From positions 1 through 64,000 of the forward strand of contig NZ_MSSV01000025.1 in assembly GCF_002150505.1 (NCBI RefSeq): a stretch of 64,000 bases of DNA. The letters are read 5' to 3'. Of this stretch, positions 9,599 through 18,805 are shown piece after piece. Numbering within the stretch: position 1 is the stretch's first letter; every line of letters starts with the position of its first letter. Source of the DNA: Algoriphagus ratkowskyi (GTDB lineage Bacteria; Bacteroidota; Bacteroidia; Cytophagales; Cyclobacteriaceae). A program made the position numbers and the translations under genes. The notes beneath the pieces are model-generated. The model made no database searches and had not been told where the DNA came from. It worked only from the letters and a program-made list of their open reading frames with translations.

Positions 9599-11215
9599 AT
9601 GAGCTATACCATTAAATTTCCCGTTTTTCTTTGCTTACTCCTTGTTCTAGCAAAGGGTGCGATGGCTCAAAATGTTAGCTATGAGACCGTCAATTTCTCA
9701 ATTCCCAAAACTATATTTTTTGGGGGTGAGCGAGTTTGGATAGCGAGTCAGGCTACTCAGGGAGATTTTCCTGCTGAGTCAAAGATTATTTATGCCGAAC
9801 TAGTCAATAGGTATAATGAGTCAGTTGCTATTGCAAAGATGTCCTTAGAAGAGGGTAGAAGCTTTAACTTTTTACAGCTTCCCCTTAATCTTCCCTCAGA
9901 TAATTATCTCCTGCGGGTATTTTCTAGGGTGAGTCCATATCAAAATTTGGAGGAAGGTTTGGTGCAGCAGTTCATCACGGTGTTTAATAGAACTGTTCCT
10001 CCGACGGTTGTCGCTAAGCGAACAAGTGTTCCCCTATCTCAAGAGCCAAATGGAATTACCCTGTCTCAGGATGTGAATTCCGCGGGATCCACCTTGGTAA
10101 TAACGCTTCCTAAAGACGTAGAAATTACTGAAGTAAGTGTGTCATCAGTGAATCCATTTTTGACAGATCTGGGAAAGATTTCCTCTGCCAGAGTTTATGA
10201 ATCTATAGAAAAACATAGCTTAATTCCTGAACTTTTCGGGCATGTCATCGAAGCTAAACTTGAGGATGCAGCGGTGGATACGACACAGTTGTATTACTTG
10301 TCACTACACGGTGAAAAGTCTGCACTCTTTACTGATCGACCAGACGCCGAAGGGACCTTATTCTTTGATACTGGAGGAATGAAAAACTGGAAATATTTAG
10401 TTGCTCAAGCTGATGGAAATGGTAGCCTTTTAGATTTTGGAATTATCTCCCCCGCACCCGTAACTCATTACAAATCCAATTTCACTTTTCCAGAACTCGT
10501 AATAAGTCCTGAAGATCAGGAATATCTTAATGAGTTATTGAAAGGAGGGCAAGTTGAAGGTTATTTTGTAAATGAATTTGAGGCTACCTTATTTCCAGTT
10601 GTGACGGGGTTTGTAGAAGATAGAACTTATTTATTGGATGACTACACTAGATTCGAAACTGTCGAGATTGTGGTCAAAGAATACATTCAGGAGATTTCTG
10701 CAAAGACAATCAAGAAGAAGAAGGAGTTTAGATCCTTGGATGAGGTTCTGGGTACTAGTTTTGATTCCAATCCACTCATGCTCATTGATGCATTGCCAAT
10801 TTTCGATTCGGATTTACTAGCATCTTTTGACCCGAAAGAATTTAAGTCTTTAGACGTATTGACCCGTACTTTTTTCCTCAACGAGGAAAAATTCCCCGGT
10901 GTGATGAGCTTCAGCTCTTACAAGAATGACTTCGGAGGATTTCCTATACCTTCTAATGGTATTTACTTAGACTACGAGGGAATTCAACCTAAAGTGGTTT
11001 CAGCAGGATCGCTATTTGATGCTCCTACACAAGACAAGAATATTATGGATTGGAGAACTGTGCTATTCTGGTCAGCAATTCCTGAGACTGCTCCGATAAG
11101 TAATTCTATTGAAATCAACATTCCAGAGACGAAAGGTAACTTTCAGGTTACTGTTAAAACTAAGACAGCACAAGGAGAATCGAAGGAATACCTGAGGAAT
11201 TTTCAAGTCAAATAA
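9599..11215 (+). CDS. Exported protein with MG2-like domain
   Basis: A 538-residue protein with a signal peptide (cleavage near residue 23, GAMAQ). The first ~110 residues contain FFGGERVWIASQ and LPSDNYLLRVFSR, resembling the MG2 (alpha-2-macroglobulin-like) beta-sandwich found in Bacteroidetes proteins encoded beside TonB receptors. The rest is beta-rich and unrecognised. No thioester motif is seen. It closes the operon 4989-11215, 1 nt after the DUF4249 gene, so it probably acts with the receptor at the cell envelope. The MG2 assignment is by eye and tentative. Confidence 0.65.
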   Translation: MSYTIKFPVFLCLLLVLAKGAMAQNVSYETVNFSIPKTIFFGGERVWIASQATQGDFPAESKIIYAELVNRYNESVAIAKMSLEEGRSFNFLQLPLNLPSDNYLLRVFSRVSPYQNLEEGLVQQFITVFNRTVPPTVVAKRTSVPLSQEPNGITLSQDVNSAGSTLVITLPKDVEITEVSVSSVNPFLTDLGKISSARVYESIEKHSLIPELFGHVIEAKLEDAAVDTTQLYYLSLHGEKSALFTDRPDAEGTLFFDTGGMKNWKYLVAQADGNGSLLDFGIISPAPVTHYKSNFTFPELVISPEDQEYLNELLKGGQVEGYFVNEFEATLFPVVTGFVEDRTYLLDDYTRFETVEIVVKEYIQEISAKTIKKKKEFRSLDEVLGTSFDSNPLMLIDALPIFDSDLLASFDPKEFKSLDVLTRTFFLNEEKFPGVMSFSSYKNDFGGFPIPSNGIYLDYEGIQPKVVSAGSLFDAPTQDKNIMDWRTVLFWSAIPETAPISNSIEINIPETKGNFQVTVKTKTAQGESKEYLRNFQVK

Positions 11216-11309
11216 AGTCTTCTCAAATGATGTTTAGAACACTTGCTGTTCCGAATCTGCAATTCTGAGCTTTCATCCTAAGATTTTTTATCCGAATTGA
11301 GTTGACGAA

Positions 11310-12965
11310 CTAATCGTTTTTACGCTTTAACTCACGGTTCACGAAGTCATTCACTTTAGCTTCATAACCTCCTGTGTATTCAGGAACCAGTGTTTTTTTC
11401 TCTGGAAAAGATTCCATGTGTATCGTCTGTGTAGGGAATGCGAAGCGTACTCCAATAGAATTGGCAAGTTTCACGATTTGCACCAATATCTCATGTCTGC
11501 ACTGAAGTTCCTCTCCCCATGAGGGTACTTCAAAGAAAATGTAAAACATGATGTCTTGACTGAACGAAGAAAGCTGATTGAAATAGATATGAAACATATC
11601 CTTTCTTGTGTGTGGATGAGCGAGGACGATTTCACGAAGTCCTTTCACAAACTCATCAATCAACTCAGGAGGTGTGTCATAGGTAATGGTCAGCGTAGTA
11701 TAGAACCGTCTGTATTGACGAAGTCCATGATTATCCAGGATAGAATCGGCGATTTTCCCATTAGGCACATACATCAGCGAATTTCTGAAGGTTCGGATAC
11801 GGGTGGATCTAAATCCAACTTCTTCCACAGTACCGTCGATTTCCCCAGATGTGATCCAATCGCCCACTTGGAAAGGCTTATCTATGAAAATCATCACTGA
11901 TCCGAAGAAGTTTTTGATCGTATCCTGAGCAGCCAAAGCTATTGCTACACCACCTATGGAAAGTCCTGTCAAGAAGGGGATGATATCTAGGTTCAGGCCA
12001 TCTTTGAGAATAAACAAAGTTCCCACTATGATGACAAAAGCCTTGAGCGTTTTGCGCATCAATGGCACTAACTGATCGTCAAGTGTGGATTCGGTTTTTG
12101 TAGCTAACTTGGTGAAATAAGCTGCAACCACATCTGCCAATTTGTAGAAAATAATAGTGATTAGGAATGGTTTTAGCGTTCGTATCACGATCAAAATCCA
12201 TGACCAAATCTCAATCGGAAGTTGTAGTACTCGGATGAATAGGGATAGCAGTACGACGATGAGGTAGATGCTAATCACACGGGCGACGGGCAGAATATAA
12301 TTTTCTCCTATTTTCCCGTAACCAAACCGCTGGAAGAGATAAAGTATCAACCTATCTACTACCAGTGTGAAAAACCAATGCGAGAGGAAGACTAGTAAAA
12401 GAAGGGTAAATAAACCAATAAGTTGCCAAAGGTGAAGTCCTAAATATTCCTCATTTCCAATTTTTGGTAATATGTTGAGCAGTTTTGCTGTACCATAAGG
12501 GTAAGTTTCTGAATGAAGCTCGTCTATCTGGCTTACACTGAATGCAGAATATTTCCATGTGTCACCGGTCTTCTGGAGGAAAATTCCTGGGAGAATTTTT
12601 TTGTCGAAATAATAGATGTTTTCATTTGAAGCGGAAGTGCTATCAAAATAGTTTTGTTCGTTTGGGATTTCGTTTGTACGTATTAACATACCCTTTCCCT
12701 CAAAAATCTGCTTCAGTTTTACAGCTAGACTCTCACCATTTCCATCCTTAAAATTAGAAAGATCAAGAGCCTTGGCGGCTTTTTCTGGCTGATAATTTCC
12801 CTCCTCTAGGTGATAGAAAAATGAAAGTGTGGTATGATAGGGAGAGCTAAGGTTGACTGAATTTCCTACCTGAAAAGTTTCAAGATTGTCAGAAACCAGT
12901 TGTGCAAAAGTAGTGTTGCCAATCCAAATAAATAAGGATACTAGTAAAAGGTACTTTTTAAGCAT
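11310..12965 (-). CDS. Mechanosensitive channel, MscS family
   Basis: A 551-residue inner-membrane protein. A signal-like helix (residues 4-21) precedes a ~150-residue periplasmic part, then about five membrane segments between residues 180 and 355. The pore-helix motif GGVAIALAAQDTIKNFFGS and the following DKPFQVGDWI are hallmarks of the MscS beta domain. A C-terminal alpha/beta cytoplasmic part follows. It is longer than E. coli MscS (about 286 residues) and closer to the extended bacterial members. Likely role: release of solutes on osmotic downshock. It is convergent with the TonB operon; no clear terminator in the 94-bp gap. Confidence 0.9.
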   Translation of the reverse strand: MLKKYLLLVSLFIWIGNTTFAQLVSDNLETFQVGNSVNLSSPYHTTLSFFYHLEEGNYQPEKAAKALDLSNFKDGNGESLAVKLKQIFEGKGMLIRTNEIPNEQNYFDSTSASNENIYYFDKKILPGIFLQKTGDTWKYSAFSVSQIDELHSETYPYGTAKLLNILPKIGNEEYLGLHLWQLIGLFTLLLLVFLSHWFFTLVVDRLILYLFQRFGYGKIGENYILPVARVISIYLIVVLLSLFIRVLQLPIEIWSWILIVIRTLKPFLITIIFYKLADVVAAYFTKLATKTESTLDDQLVPLMRKTLKAFVIIVGTLFILKDGLNLDIIPFLTGLSIGGVAIALAAQDTIKNFFGSVMIFIDKPFQVGDWITSGEIDGTVEEVGFRSTRIRTFRNSLMYVPNGKIADSILDNHGLRQYRRFYTTLTITYDTPPELIDEFVKGLREIVLAHPHTRKDMFHIYFNQLSSFSQDIMFYIFFEVPSWGEELQCRHEILVQIVKLANSIGVRFAFPTQTIHMESFPEKKTLVPEYTGGYEAKVNDFVNRELKRKND

Positions 12966-13033
12966 TAGATGTTCTGGTGATTTTTCGCAAGTTAGCCAAA
13001 CAAGTGGCGTTGCCCAAGAGAATCTAGATATGC

Positions 13034-15736
13034 CTAATCTGCCAACTGGAATTCCGTGAGGGTGGATCCACTTATTGTTCTGATCAAGTATTGCCCTAAG
13101 GATGACTGATAAGTGATCTGAATAGGGCCGGTGCTTTCTAATGGCATAGTAGTCTGAAGGTTTCCTTTGAGGTCAAAGAGGTAGCAAAATTCTTGAGTGA
13201 GGTCTGTGATGGCAAATAGTTGCCTTTCTGAGCCAAAATCAAAGAATTGATACACCAAGTTTTCTGCGGAAACCCGTGTTGTAAAAAGTGGTTTTTCGTT
13301 CCTGTCAAGTACGCTCACTTCGTTATATTGACGTGAGATAAAGACAAAATCATTATGCTTTTGATCTGGAACAAGCAAGAATTCACTATCACGATCATTT
13401 TTGATCAGTTGATTTCGGTATCCTATTTCTCCATTGAAATTGGTGTGAATTACTTCCCCGTTTTTTGTAATTCCGACGAGCTGCGTGGATCTTGATTTGG
13501 GATCTCTCCAAGCGATCAAGCCAGATTTAAATGATTCGCCAAGTTTGATGGCAGATCCAGATTGGTTTTCTCCTCTTCTATTGAAAAGTTGAAGGTTTCC
13601 GTTTTCTGTCAAAGCGACCATGTAATCTCCCATACCAGGGACACGGTAGTGTGCCGGAGAGCCGATAGTTTTGGAACCTAGTCTATTTGGATCCCAGCCT
13701 TCCAGTTTTTCTCCAGTTTTATCAAGTAGGTATAAATCACCTTCTTCTGTACTGATGAAATACCGATAATCTTTATTGTTGCTGTAGTCAATTAGATTTA
13801 AGTGACTGATCTTCTCCCCGCTTATACTGATAGGATAGGTCGGAAGTGGATCTCCCAATCTATCTATTCCATAGATTTTGTCCTGTGTGGCGACAAGCAA
13901 CTGGAGCTTTCCGTTTTTGTAATAATCAATTTGAAAAACATCTGATACGATAGGGCCGGAGAGTTGCTCTGAGTAAACTTCCTGGCCTGCAGAATTGATC
14001 AGGTGGAGGACATTGTTTTGATCCTGTACTAGTAAATCCTCGGTGTTGTCCTGATAATTAATGATAGACTTAGGCCCATAGGTTAATCGCTGATCTACTG
14101 ATATTCTTTTACTCGGTTGCAAAGAGATTGCACCTGTTGTTTCAATAGTTGGCGTGGACCTTCCATCATATGGAAAGCTAAGTGTGCCCTCTGTTCTTCC
14201 TTGGATTTGGTTGATTTTAAATGAAATCCACGGGAAAGATTGGAATGCTTCTGCATATTTCTGTAGGAAAGAGCTCCACGATGGATTGGCTTTTTTAGTC
14301 CAAGACTCCCAAATCTGATCCGTCAGATATAATCTGCTGAATCCTGAAGTTGGGCTCAAATCCTTTTTGGCAAGCGGCGCTCTGGATTTGTCCCACGTAC
14401 TTCCAGAGCGAAAGTCATCTAAGATGAGCTTCATTGCCTGTTGGGAATTTGTAAAAATCAGAATATCACTTTCTGAGGTGATGAATGTCTGTCCAAATCC
14501 CGGGAATTTACCAGCGAATAAATGAGCAGGAAATTCCTCCTCAGAAAGGAAGAGAATCTCATGACCCGAATAGAAATCTGAACCTTCATCACTTTCACTT
14601 TGCTGAAATTCTTTGAGTAGCTGGATTGCTGGAGCGGCATCTCTAGTGCGTGCCAATAATGCCAAATTCTGATCTGCTCCCCCAGCATTTTCTAGGTCTA
14701 GCAGATATAATTCTCCAGTGAAGCTATCAAGAAATCCTCTGTCTAGGAGGTTTCTTTGAATATCTCCGCTGAAAGTCGCTCGTGCTGTAAAAGCTCGATT
14801 GGTGATATTCTGCGTTTCGTAAATGCTAGCTAAATTGAATTGCGTAAGCGCTAAGGTACGATTGGAGACGACCGCTTCGATCGCGGCAAGGTTTGCTTGA
14901 ATTGATGGTGTGAAATCCACTTCCTCATCATAAATCACCGGGCCTCTAAAAACCATTTGATTCTCTTCCAAATATAAATCCAAGGCTGCCACTCCAGGCA
15001 TTATTTCCAATCCACCAATTGTGGCACTTTCTCTTTGTCCCCCGACTCCCTTCAGTAAATTCCCCAATCCTTTGCCATTTAGCAAGATCCGTCCTTCTGA
15101 TTCTGAGTTATAGGAAATTGTCTTCATCAAGGAATAATAACTTTGTTGGTCTTCGTTCACATAGAAACGGATGGCCTCTTCAACAAGGAAGGAGGAGGAG
15201 GAAATCACAACCAAATCGCCAAGTAACGAAATGCTCCAAAGTCGGTTATTGTCCGAATCATAATATTCCATCACACCTGTATCAGAGTATAGCCTAGGTT
15301 GGAATCGTGATCCTGACGGGATTCTTTCTTTAATTTCGCTTATAAAATTTGTAGCTGTTGATGGGTTGAGATTTACCGTAAAAAGCAACTCGAAAGTTGC
15401 AATACCAGTAGAATGAAGACTGATGGTAGCTTGCTGGCCATTGAGGGATTTGGCGATTTCACCAGAGCCGCCGTTCAAACTGTCCAAAGTGATGAGTTGA
15501 GCAGATAATCTTTGGAAAGCGGGGAAAGTTTTTAATATCTCCCACACAGGATCATTTACAAGAGTGTTCCATTGATCTGCACCCTCATATGTTTCAAAAA
15601 CAAAAACTGCATTTTGGCTAATTACCTCTAAACTATTGACTTGGCGAGATGAAAAGTAGGATTTGTAGATCCAGAATCCGCCTCCAGCTAGGAGAAGGGT
15701 GATAAAAAGTATAAGTAGGCTTTTCCAGATCTTCAC
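13034..15736 (-). CDS. Large membrane-anchored protein, function unknown
   Basis: A 900-residue protein with one N-terminal membrane helix (residues 5-25) and no lipobox, so it is probably anchored in the inner membrane with a large periplasmic domain. The first ~520 residues resemble DUF3352-like proteins by general layout. From about residue 540 on, short repeated beta units (for example LFNRRGENQSG, YLLDKTGEKLEGW, YGIDRLGDPLPTYP) look like blades of a beta-propeller reading as Asp-Gly/Gly-Glu turns. No catalytic motif is recognised. It lies between the MscS gene (68 bp away) and malate dehydrogenase on the same strand, with no overlap. Role unknown. Confidence 0.7.
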   Translation of the reverse strand: MKIWKSLLILFITLLLAGGGFWIYKSYFSSRQVNSLEVISQNAVFVFETYEGADQWNTLVNDPVWEILKTFPAFQRLSAQLITLDSLNGGSGEIAKSLNGQQATISLHSTGIATFELLFTVNLNPSTATNFISEIKERIPSGSRFQPRLYSDTGVMEYYDSDNNRLWSISLLGDLVVISSSSFLVEEAIRFYVNEDQQSYYSLMKTISYNSESEGRILLNGKGLGNLLKGVGGQRESATIGGLEIMPGVAALDLYLEENQMVFRGPVIYDEEVDFTPSIQANLAAIEAVVSNRTLALTQFNLASIYETQNITNRAFTARATFSGDIQRNLLDRGFLDSFTGELYLLDLENAGGADQNLALLARTRDAAPAIQLLKEFQQSESDEGSDFYSGHEILFLSEEEFPAHLFAGKFPGFGQTFITSESDILIFTNSQQAMKLILDDFRSGSTWDKSRAPLAKKDLSPTSGFSRLYLTDQIWESWTKKANPSWSSFLQKYAEAFQSFPWISFKINQIQGRTEGTLSFPYDGRSTPTIETTGAISLQPSKRISVDQRLTYGPKSIINYQDNTEDLLVQDQNNVLHLINSAGQEVYSEQLSGPIVSDVFQIDYYKNGKLQLLVATQDKIYGIDRLGDPLPTYPISISGEKISHLNLIDYSNNKDYRYFISTEEGDLYLLDKTGEKLEGWDPNRLGSKTIGSPAHYRVPGMGDYMVALTENGNLQLFNRRGENQSGSAIKLGESFKSGLIAWRDPKSRSTQLVGITKNGEVIHTNFNGEIGYRNQLIKNDRDSEFLLVPDQKHNDFVFISRQYNEVSVLDRNEKPLFTTRVSAENLVYQFFDFGSERQLFAITDLTQEFCYLFDLKGNLQTTMPLESTGPIQITYQSSLGQYLIRTISGSTLTEFQLAD

Positions 15737-15771
15737 AGGCTCACGAATGATTCAGTCGGCATATTACAATA

Positions 15772-15819
15772 ATCAGACCTAAGAAACCCTCACAAAAGCA
15801 AGAGAATCTCAGGTCTGAT
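15772..15819 (-). terminator. Possible hairpin after malate dehydrogenase
   Basis: Inverted repeat ATCAGACCT / AGGTCTGAT with a ~30-nt loop in the gap between mdh and the 900-residue protein gene. The long loop and lack of a T-run make termination uncertain. Confidence 0.35.
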
Positions 15820-15838
15820 GTATTAAAAATTACTAAAA

Positions 15839-16774
15839 TTATTTACCTAGGTTGTTCAAAACTTCCATTACTTCTTTCACGTGACCTCTAGAAGTCTCAA
15901 GAAGTGCTTTCTCTTCAGCATTTAGGTCTAGTTCCAATACTTTCTCTACACCATTTTTACCAAGAATAACTGGCACACCAAGGTAGCAATCGTCAATTCC
16001 ATATTCTCCTTCTAGTTTGATACAAACAGGGAATACTCTTCTTTGATTTTTCAAGATTGCTTCTACCATTTGCGCAGCTGCAGCTCCTGGAGCATACCAA
16101 GCAGAAGTACCCATTAGTTTAACAAGCTCACCACCGCCAAACTTTGTTCTTTCAATGATCGCGTCAAGCTTATCCTTCGCCACCAATTCAGTCACTGGGA
16201 TACCTGCTACTGTAGTATAGCGAGGAAGAGGCACCATCGTGTCACCATGGCCACCCATTAAGATTGCCTGGATTTCTTTCGGTGATACATTTAATTCCTC
16301 GGCAAGAAAAGCTCTATAACGTGCGGTATCCAAGATACCAGCCATACCGATTACTTTATTTCTAGAAATACCAGAAGTGATATGCGCTTGGTAAGTCATG
16401 ACATCAAGTGGGTTAGATACCACAATGATGATTGCATTTGGAGAGTGTTTGATTACGTTCTCAGTCACAGACTTCACGATACCTGCATTGGTTTCGATCA
16501 GATCGTCTCGAGTCATTCCTGGCTTACGAGGAAGACCAGAAGTGATTACTACTACATCAGAATTAGCAGTTTTGCTATAATCGTTTGTGCTACCAATTGT
16601 ACGGCTGTCGTATTGGTTGATAGGTGCCTTCTGGAAAATGTCAAGTGCTTTACCTTCAGCTACACCTTCTTTGATGTCAATTAATACGATTTCCTCAGCG
16701 ATTTCGCGATAAGCCAATACATCGGCACAGGTTGCACCTACATTACCAGCTCCTACTACGGTTACTTTGCTCAT
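15839..16774 (-). CDS. mdh: Malate dehydrogenase
   Basis: A 311-residue cytoplasmic enzyme of the LDH-like malate dehydrogenase group. It interconverts malate and oxaloacetate with NAD in the TCA cycle. The dinucleotide loop GAGNVG is at residues 8-13, with D33 expected to choose NAD. The substrate and catalytic residues are visible: R83, R89, N121, D149, R152 and H176 (GGHGDTMVP). Arg at 83 in the mobile loop (PRKPGMTRDD) fits malate rather than lactate specificity. Length is normal. It appears to be transcribed alone, 140 bp from the minus-strand gene upstream. Confidence 0.97.
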   Translation of the reverse strand: MSKVTVVGAGNVGATCADVLAYREIAEEIVLIDIKEGVAEGKALDIFQKAPINQYDSRTIGSTNDYSKTANSDVVVITSGLPRKPGMTRDDLIETNAGIVKSVTENVIKHSPNAIIIVVSNPLDVMTYQAHITSGISRNKVIGMAGILDTARYRAFLAEELNVSPKEIQAILMGGHGDTMVPLPRYTTVAGIPVTELVAKDKLDAIIERTKFGGGELVKLMGTSAWYAPGAAAAQMVEAILKNQRRVFPVCIKLEGEYGIDDCYLGVPVILGKNGVEKVLELDLNAEEKALLETSRGHVKEVMEVLNNLGK

Positions 16775-16917
16775 TAGATTTATAGATTTTAATATGAATA
16801 TTTTGCGTTAAAAAGTCGCGCTAAGTTATTAAACAATGCCTAGGATTCGAAACAGAGTACAGAATACTTTGGAAGTAATTCAGGTTTTGTGCCTTGAATC
16901 AGCAGGCATGAAGTGCT

Positions 16918-17433
16918 TTATTCGAACATTTGGCGCAGACTGAAGAAACCAAATGATTCTCGGTAGGAGCGGAAAAGCCGCTGATTGTTTTGGTTATAAT
17001 ATTCTGTGAGCGATGTCATCATTTTTGCTTTGATCTTTGGGTTGCTGTCAAAAATCTCCTGCATTGCAGAGTGAGGAATTACGATTAATTCAGCTTCGTC
17101 AGAAACTATTAACGCGGTATAAGTTCTTTTGGCATTTTCCAGTAAGGAATTTTCACCAAAAGCTTCCCCTCTTTTGACTTGTAGAATAGTCTCAAAATTG
17201 TCTTTAATATCGATTGTTAGACTAATATCTCCGTTTTTCACTAAGTAAAGCGCTTGGCTTGGGTCTTTACTGAAAAACACCACCTCATCCTTCACATACT
17301 TTCTGTGGTGCATAGCAGGGATAAATCTCACCATTTCCTTGTCTTTCAAATTCTCAAAGAATTTAATCTGCCCGAGAAAAAGGAACATTTGTTCCTCCGC
17401 TTCAGTGTAAGTTTTAGAAAATGGATTAAGCAT
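16918..17433 (-). CDS. Stand-alone cyclic nucleotide-binding domain protein
   Basis: A 171-residue protein made almost only of a Crp-type cNMP-binding beta-roll (residues 20-140). The phosphate-binding cassette is at about 89-106 (GEAFGENSLL, then KRTYTA), which keeps the Glu and Arg positions that contact cyclic nucleotide. The C-terminus (about 30 residues, FRSYRESFGFFSLRQMF) is too short for the Crp helix-turn-helix, so it is not a DNA-binding regulator of the normal kind. Its start lies 8 nt inside the 3' end of tilS, which implies co-expression. Target and ligand unknown. Confidence 0.8.
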   Translation of the reverse strand: MLNPFSKTYTEAEEQMFLFLGQIKFFENLKDKEMVRFIPAMHHRKYVKDEVVFFSKDPSQALYLVKNGDISLTIDIKDNFETILQVKRGEAFGENSLLENAKRTYTALIVSDEAELIVIPHSAMQEIFDSNPKIKAKMMTSLTEYYNQNNQRLFRSYRESFGFFSLRQMFE

Positions 17434-18757
17434 TATTTATCGTTTTTTTTAAATAAAGTAATTTCCGGGTAGCTGCTGTGGATTTTGCCCAGTCAGCGAT
17501 CCTGTAGCCAATTACCCAGGCTACCTGTCCCTCAGAAAGTAATACTTTGACAGTATGTTTTTTAACCACAGGCACTTTCAAATCTATCAAAAAGTCGGAT
17601 ATTTTCTTGGTGTTTTTCATTCCAAGCGGAATAAAACGGTCACCTTCCTGCCAAGTTCTGATTTCTAAGGGAAAACTCAGTCGCTCGAGATCGAGCATGG
17701 CATTTTGCCGAGTTTTATCAATGGCCTCTTTACCTTCAAGTTTTATGATTTCATATTTCTCCTCTGTCAAAATAAAGTCTATATCACTTTCAGAAATTAG
17801 GATGGAATTAAAATCAACTGGTAAAGGTGCTAAAATCAACTGGTCTCGATCAAGGTTGAGTAAATGGCTAGTACTTTCGAATAGTTTTCCCGATTCACCT
17901 GTTTGACAGCTTTCTAAAATGTCCTGCGCCTGATCGGAGTTGAAGCCATAGGGACGAAGCCAAAAATACAGCAATGAAGCTGCGCCTGCAGTTCTTCCGA
18001 TGTCAGTCAAAGGAAGTGTCTGCATTCCTTCTGAAACTTTTATTTTTTGAGCTGCCCAGTTTTCAAAAAGCGCATTGAAAGCCTTTCCAGTATCCTTTAA
18101 TCGAGCGAAACTGTTTAATAAATTTGATCTAGCATCTTCGGAATTAGCATATAATGCTGGTAAACCGATATGACGGAGCTTATTTCTCTTGTAATCAGTT
18201 TTTTCATTAGAGCTGTCCTCTCTCCATTCGAGCTGATTTTTAAGCACGTAATCCTTGATCTCGTATCTACCAAAAATCAATAATGGACGAATCAACCAGC
18301 CTCTACGCTCAGCCATTCCGTAAATTCCTTCTATGCCTGTGCCGCGTAGTAAATTTAAGAAAATTGTTTCAATCTGATCGTCTTCATGATGTGCGAGTAT
18401 GATGCCAGCTAAGTTTCGCTCAGCTCTGAGTTTTTCAAACCAATCGTAGCGAATCTCTCGGGCAGCCATTTGCGTAGAGATATTTCTATGTGATGCGAAG
18501 GCGTAAGTATCTGCGTGATGAACATGGAATGTTATACCAGATGAATTTGCCCATTTTCTAAGAAACTCTTCGTCCTCATCACTTTCTTTTGCACGTAGCT
18601 GAAAATTAACATGAGCTATCTCAAAAGGAATTTCCGCTTTGGTCAAAAGATTGCCTAAGCACATGCTGTCCATTCCGCCACTGCTGGCCAACAGATAGAT
18701 TTTGGAAGGATCAAATATTGATTTGTTTCGAATATGCCGGATAAAAGTGTCAACCAT
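17426..18757 (-). CDS. tilS: tRNA(Ile)-lysidine synthase
   Basis: A 443-residue enzyme that adds lysine to C34 of tRNA-Ile (CAU), changing its specificity from Met to Ile. The N-type ATP pyrophosphatase P-loop SGGMDS is at residues 26-31, followed by HHEDDQIETIFLNLLRGTG. The central and C-terminal domains (HxxxxxxFRKNKLRH-like tRNA part; C-terminal TilS domain from about 360) are present, so it is the long form. Essential in most bacteria. It overlaps the cNMP-domain gene by 8 nt and is divergent from the OstA-like gene across a 48-bp gap. Confidence 0.95.
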   Translation of the reverse strand: MVDTFIRHIRNKSIFDPSKIYLLASSGGMDSMCLGNLLTKAEIPFEIAHVNFQLRAKESDEDEEFLRKWANSSGITFHVHHADTYAFASHRNISTQMAAREIRYDWFEKLRAERNLAGIILAHHEDDQIETIFLNLLRGTGIEGIYGMAERRGWLIRPLLIFGRYEIKDYVLKNQLEWREDSSNEKTDYKRNKLRHIGLPALYANSEDARSNLLNSFARLKDTGKAFNALFENWAAQKIKVSEGMQTLPLTDIGRTAGAASLLYFWLRPYGFNSDQAQDILESCQTGESGKLFESTSHLLNLDRDQLILAPLPVDFNSILISESDIDFILTEEKYEIIKLEGKEAIDKTRQNAMLDLERLSFPLEIRTWQEGDRFIPLGMKNTKKISDFLIDLKVPVVKKHTVKVLLSEGQVAWVIGYRIADWAKSTAATRKLLYLKKTINNA

Positions 18758-18780
18758 TGATCAAAAATATCATTTTCTAC

Positions 18781-18788
18781 TAAATTTG
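18781..18788 (+). promoter_or_regulatory. Candidate -7 box of ostA-like gene (TAAATTTG)
   Basis: Exact TAnnTTTG match 17 bp before the start codon, with a possible -33 TTG at 18757-18759, 21 bp upstream. The implied leader is very short. Confidence 0.55.
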
Positions 18789-18805
18789 CCCACATTCGTG
18801 CAGTT

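Noticed and set aside
11216-11309. Terminator between the TonB operon and mscS
   Set aside because: GAACACTTGCTGTTC can pair weakly, but there is no T-run, so it is not listed.
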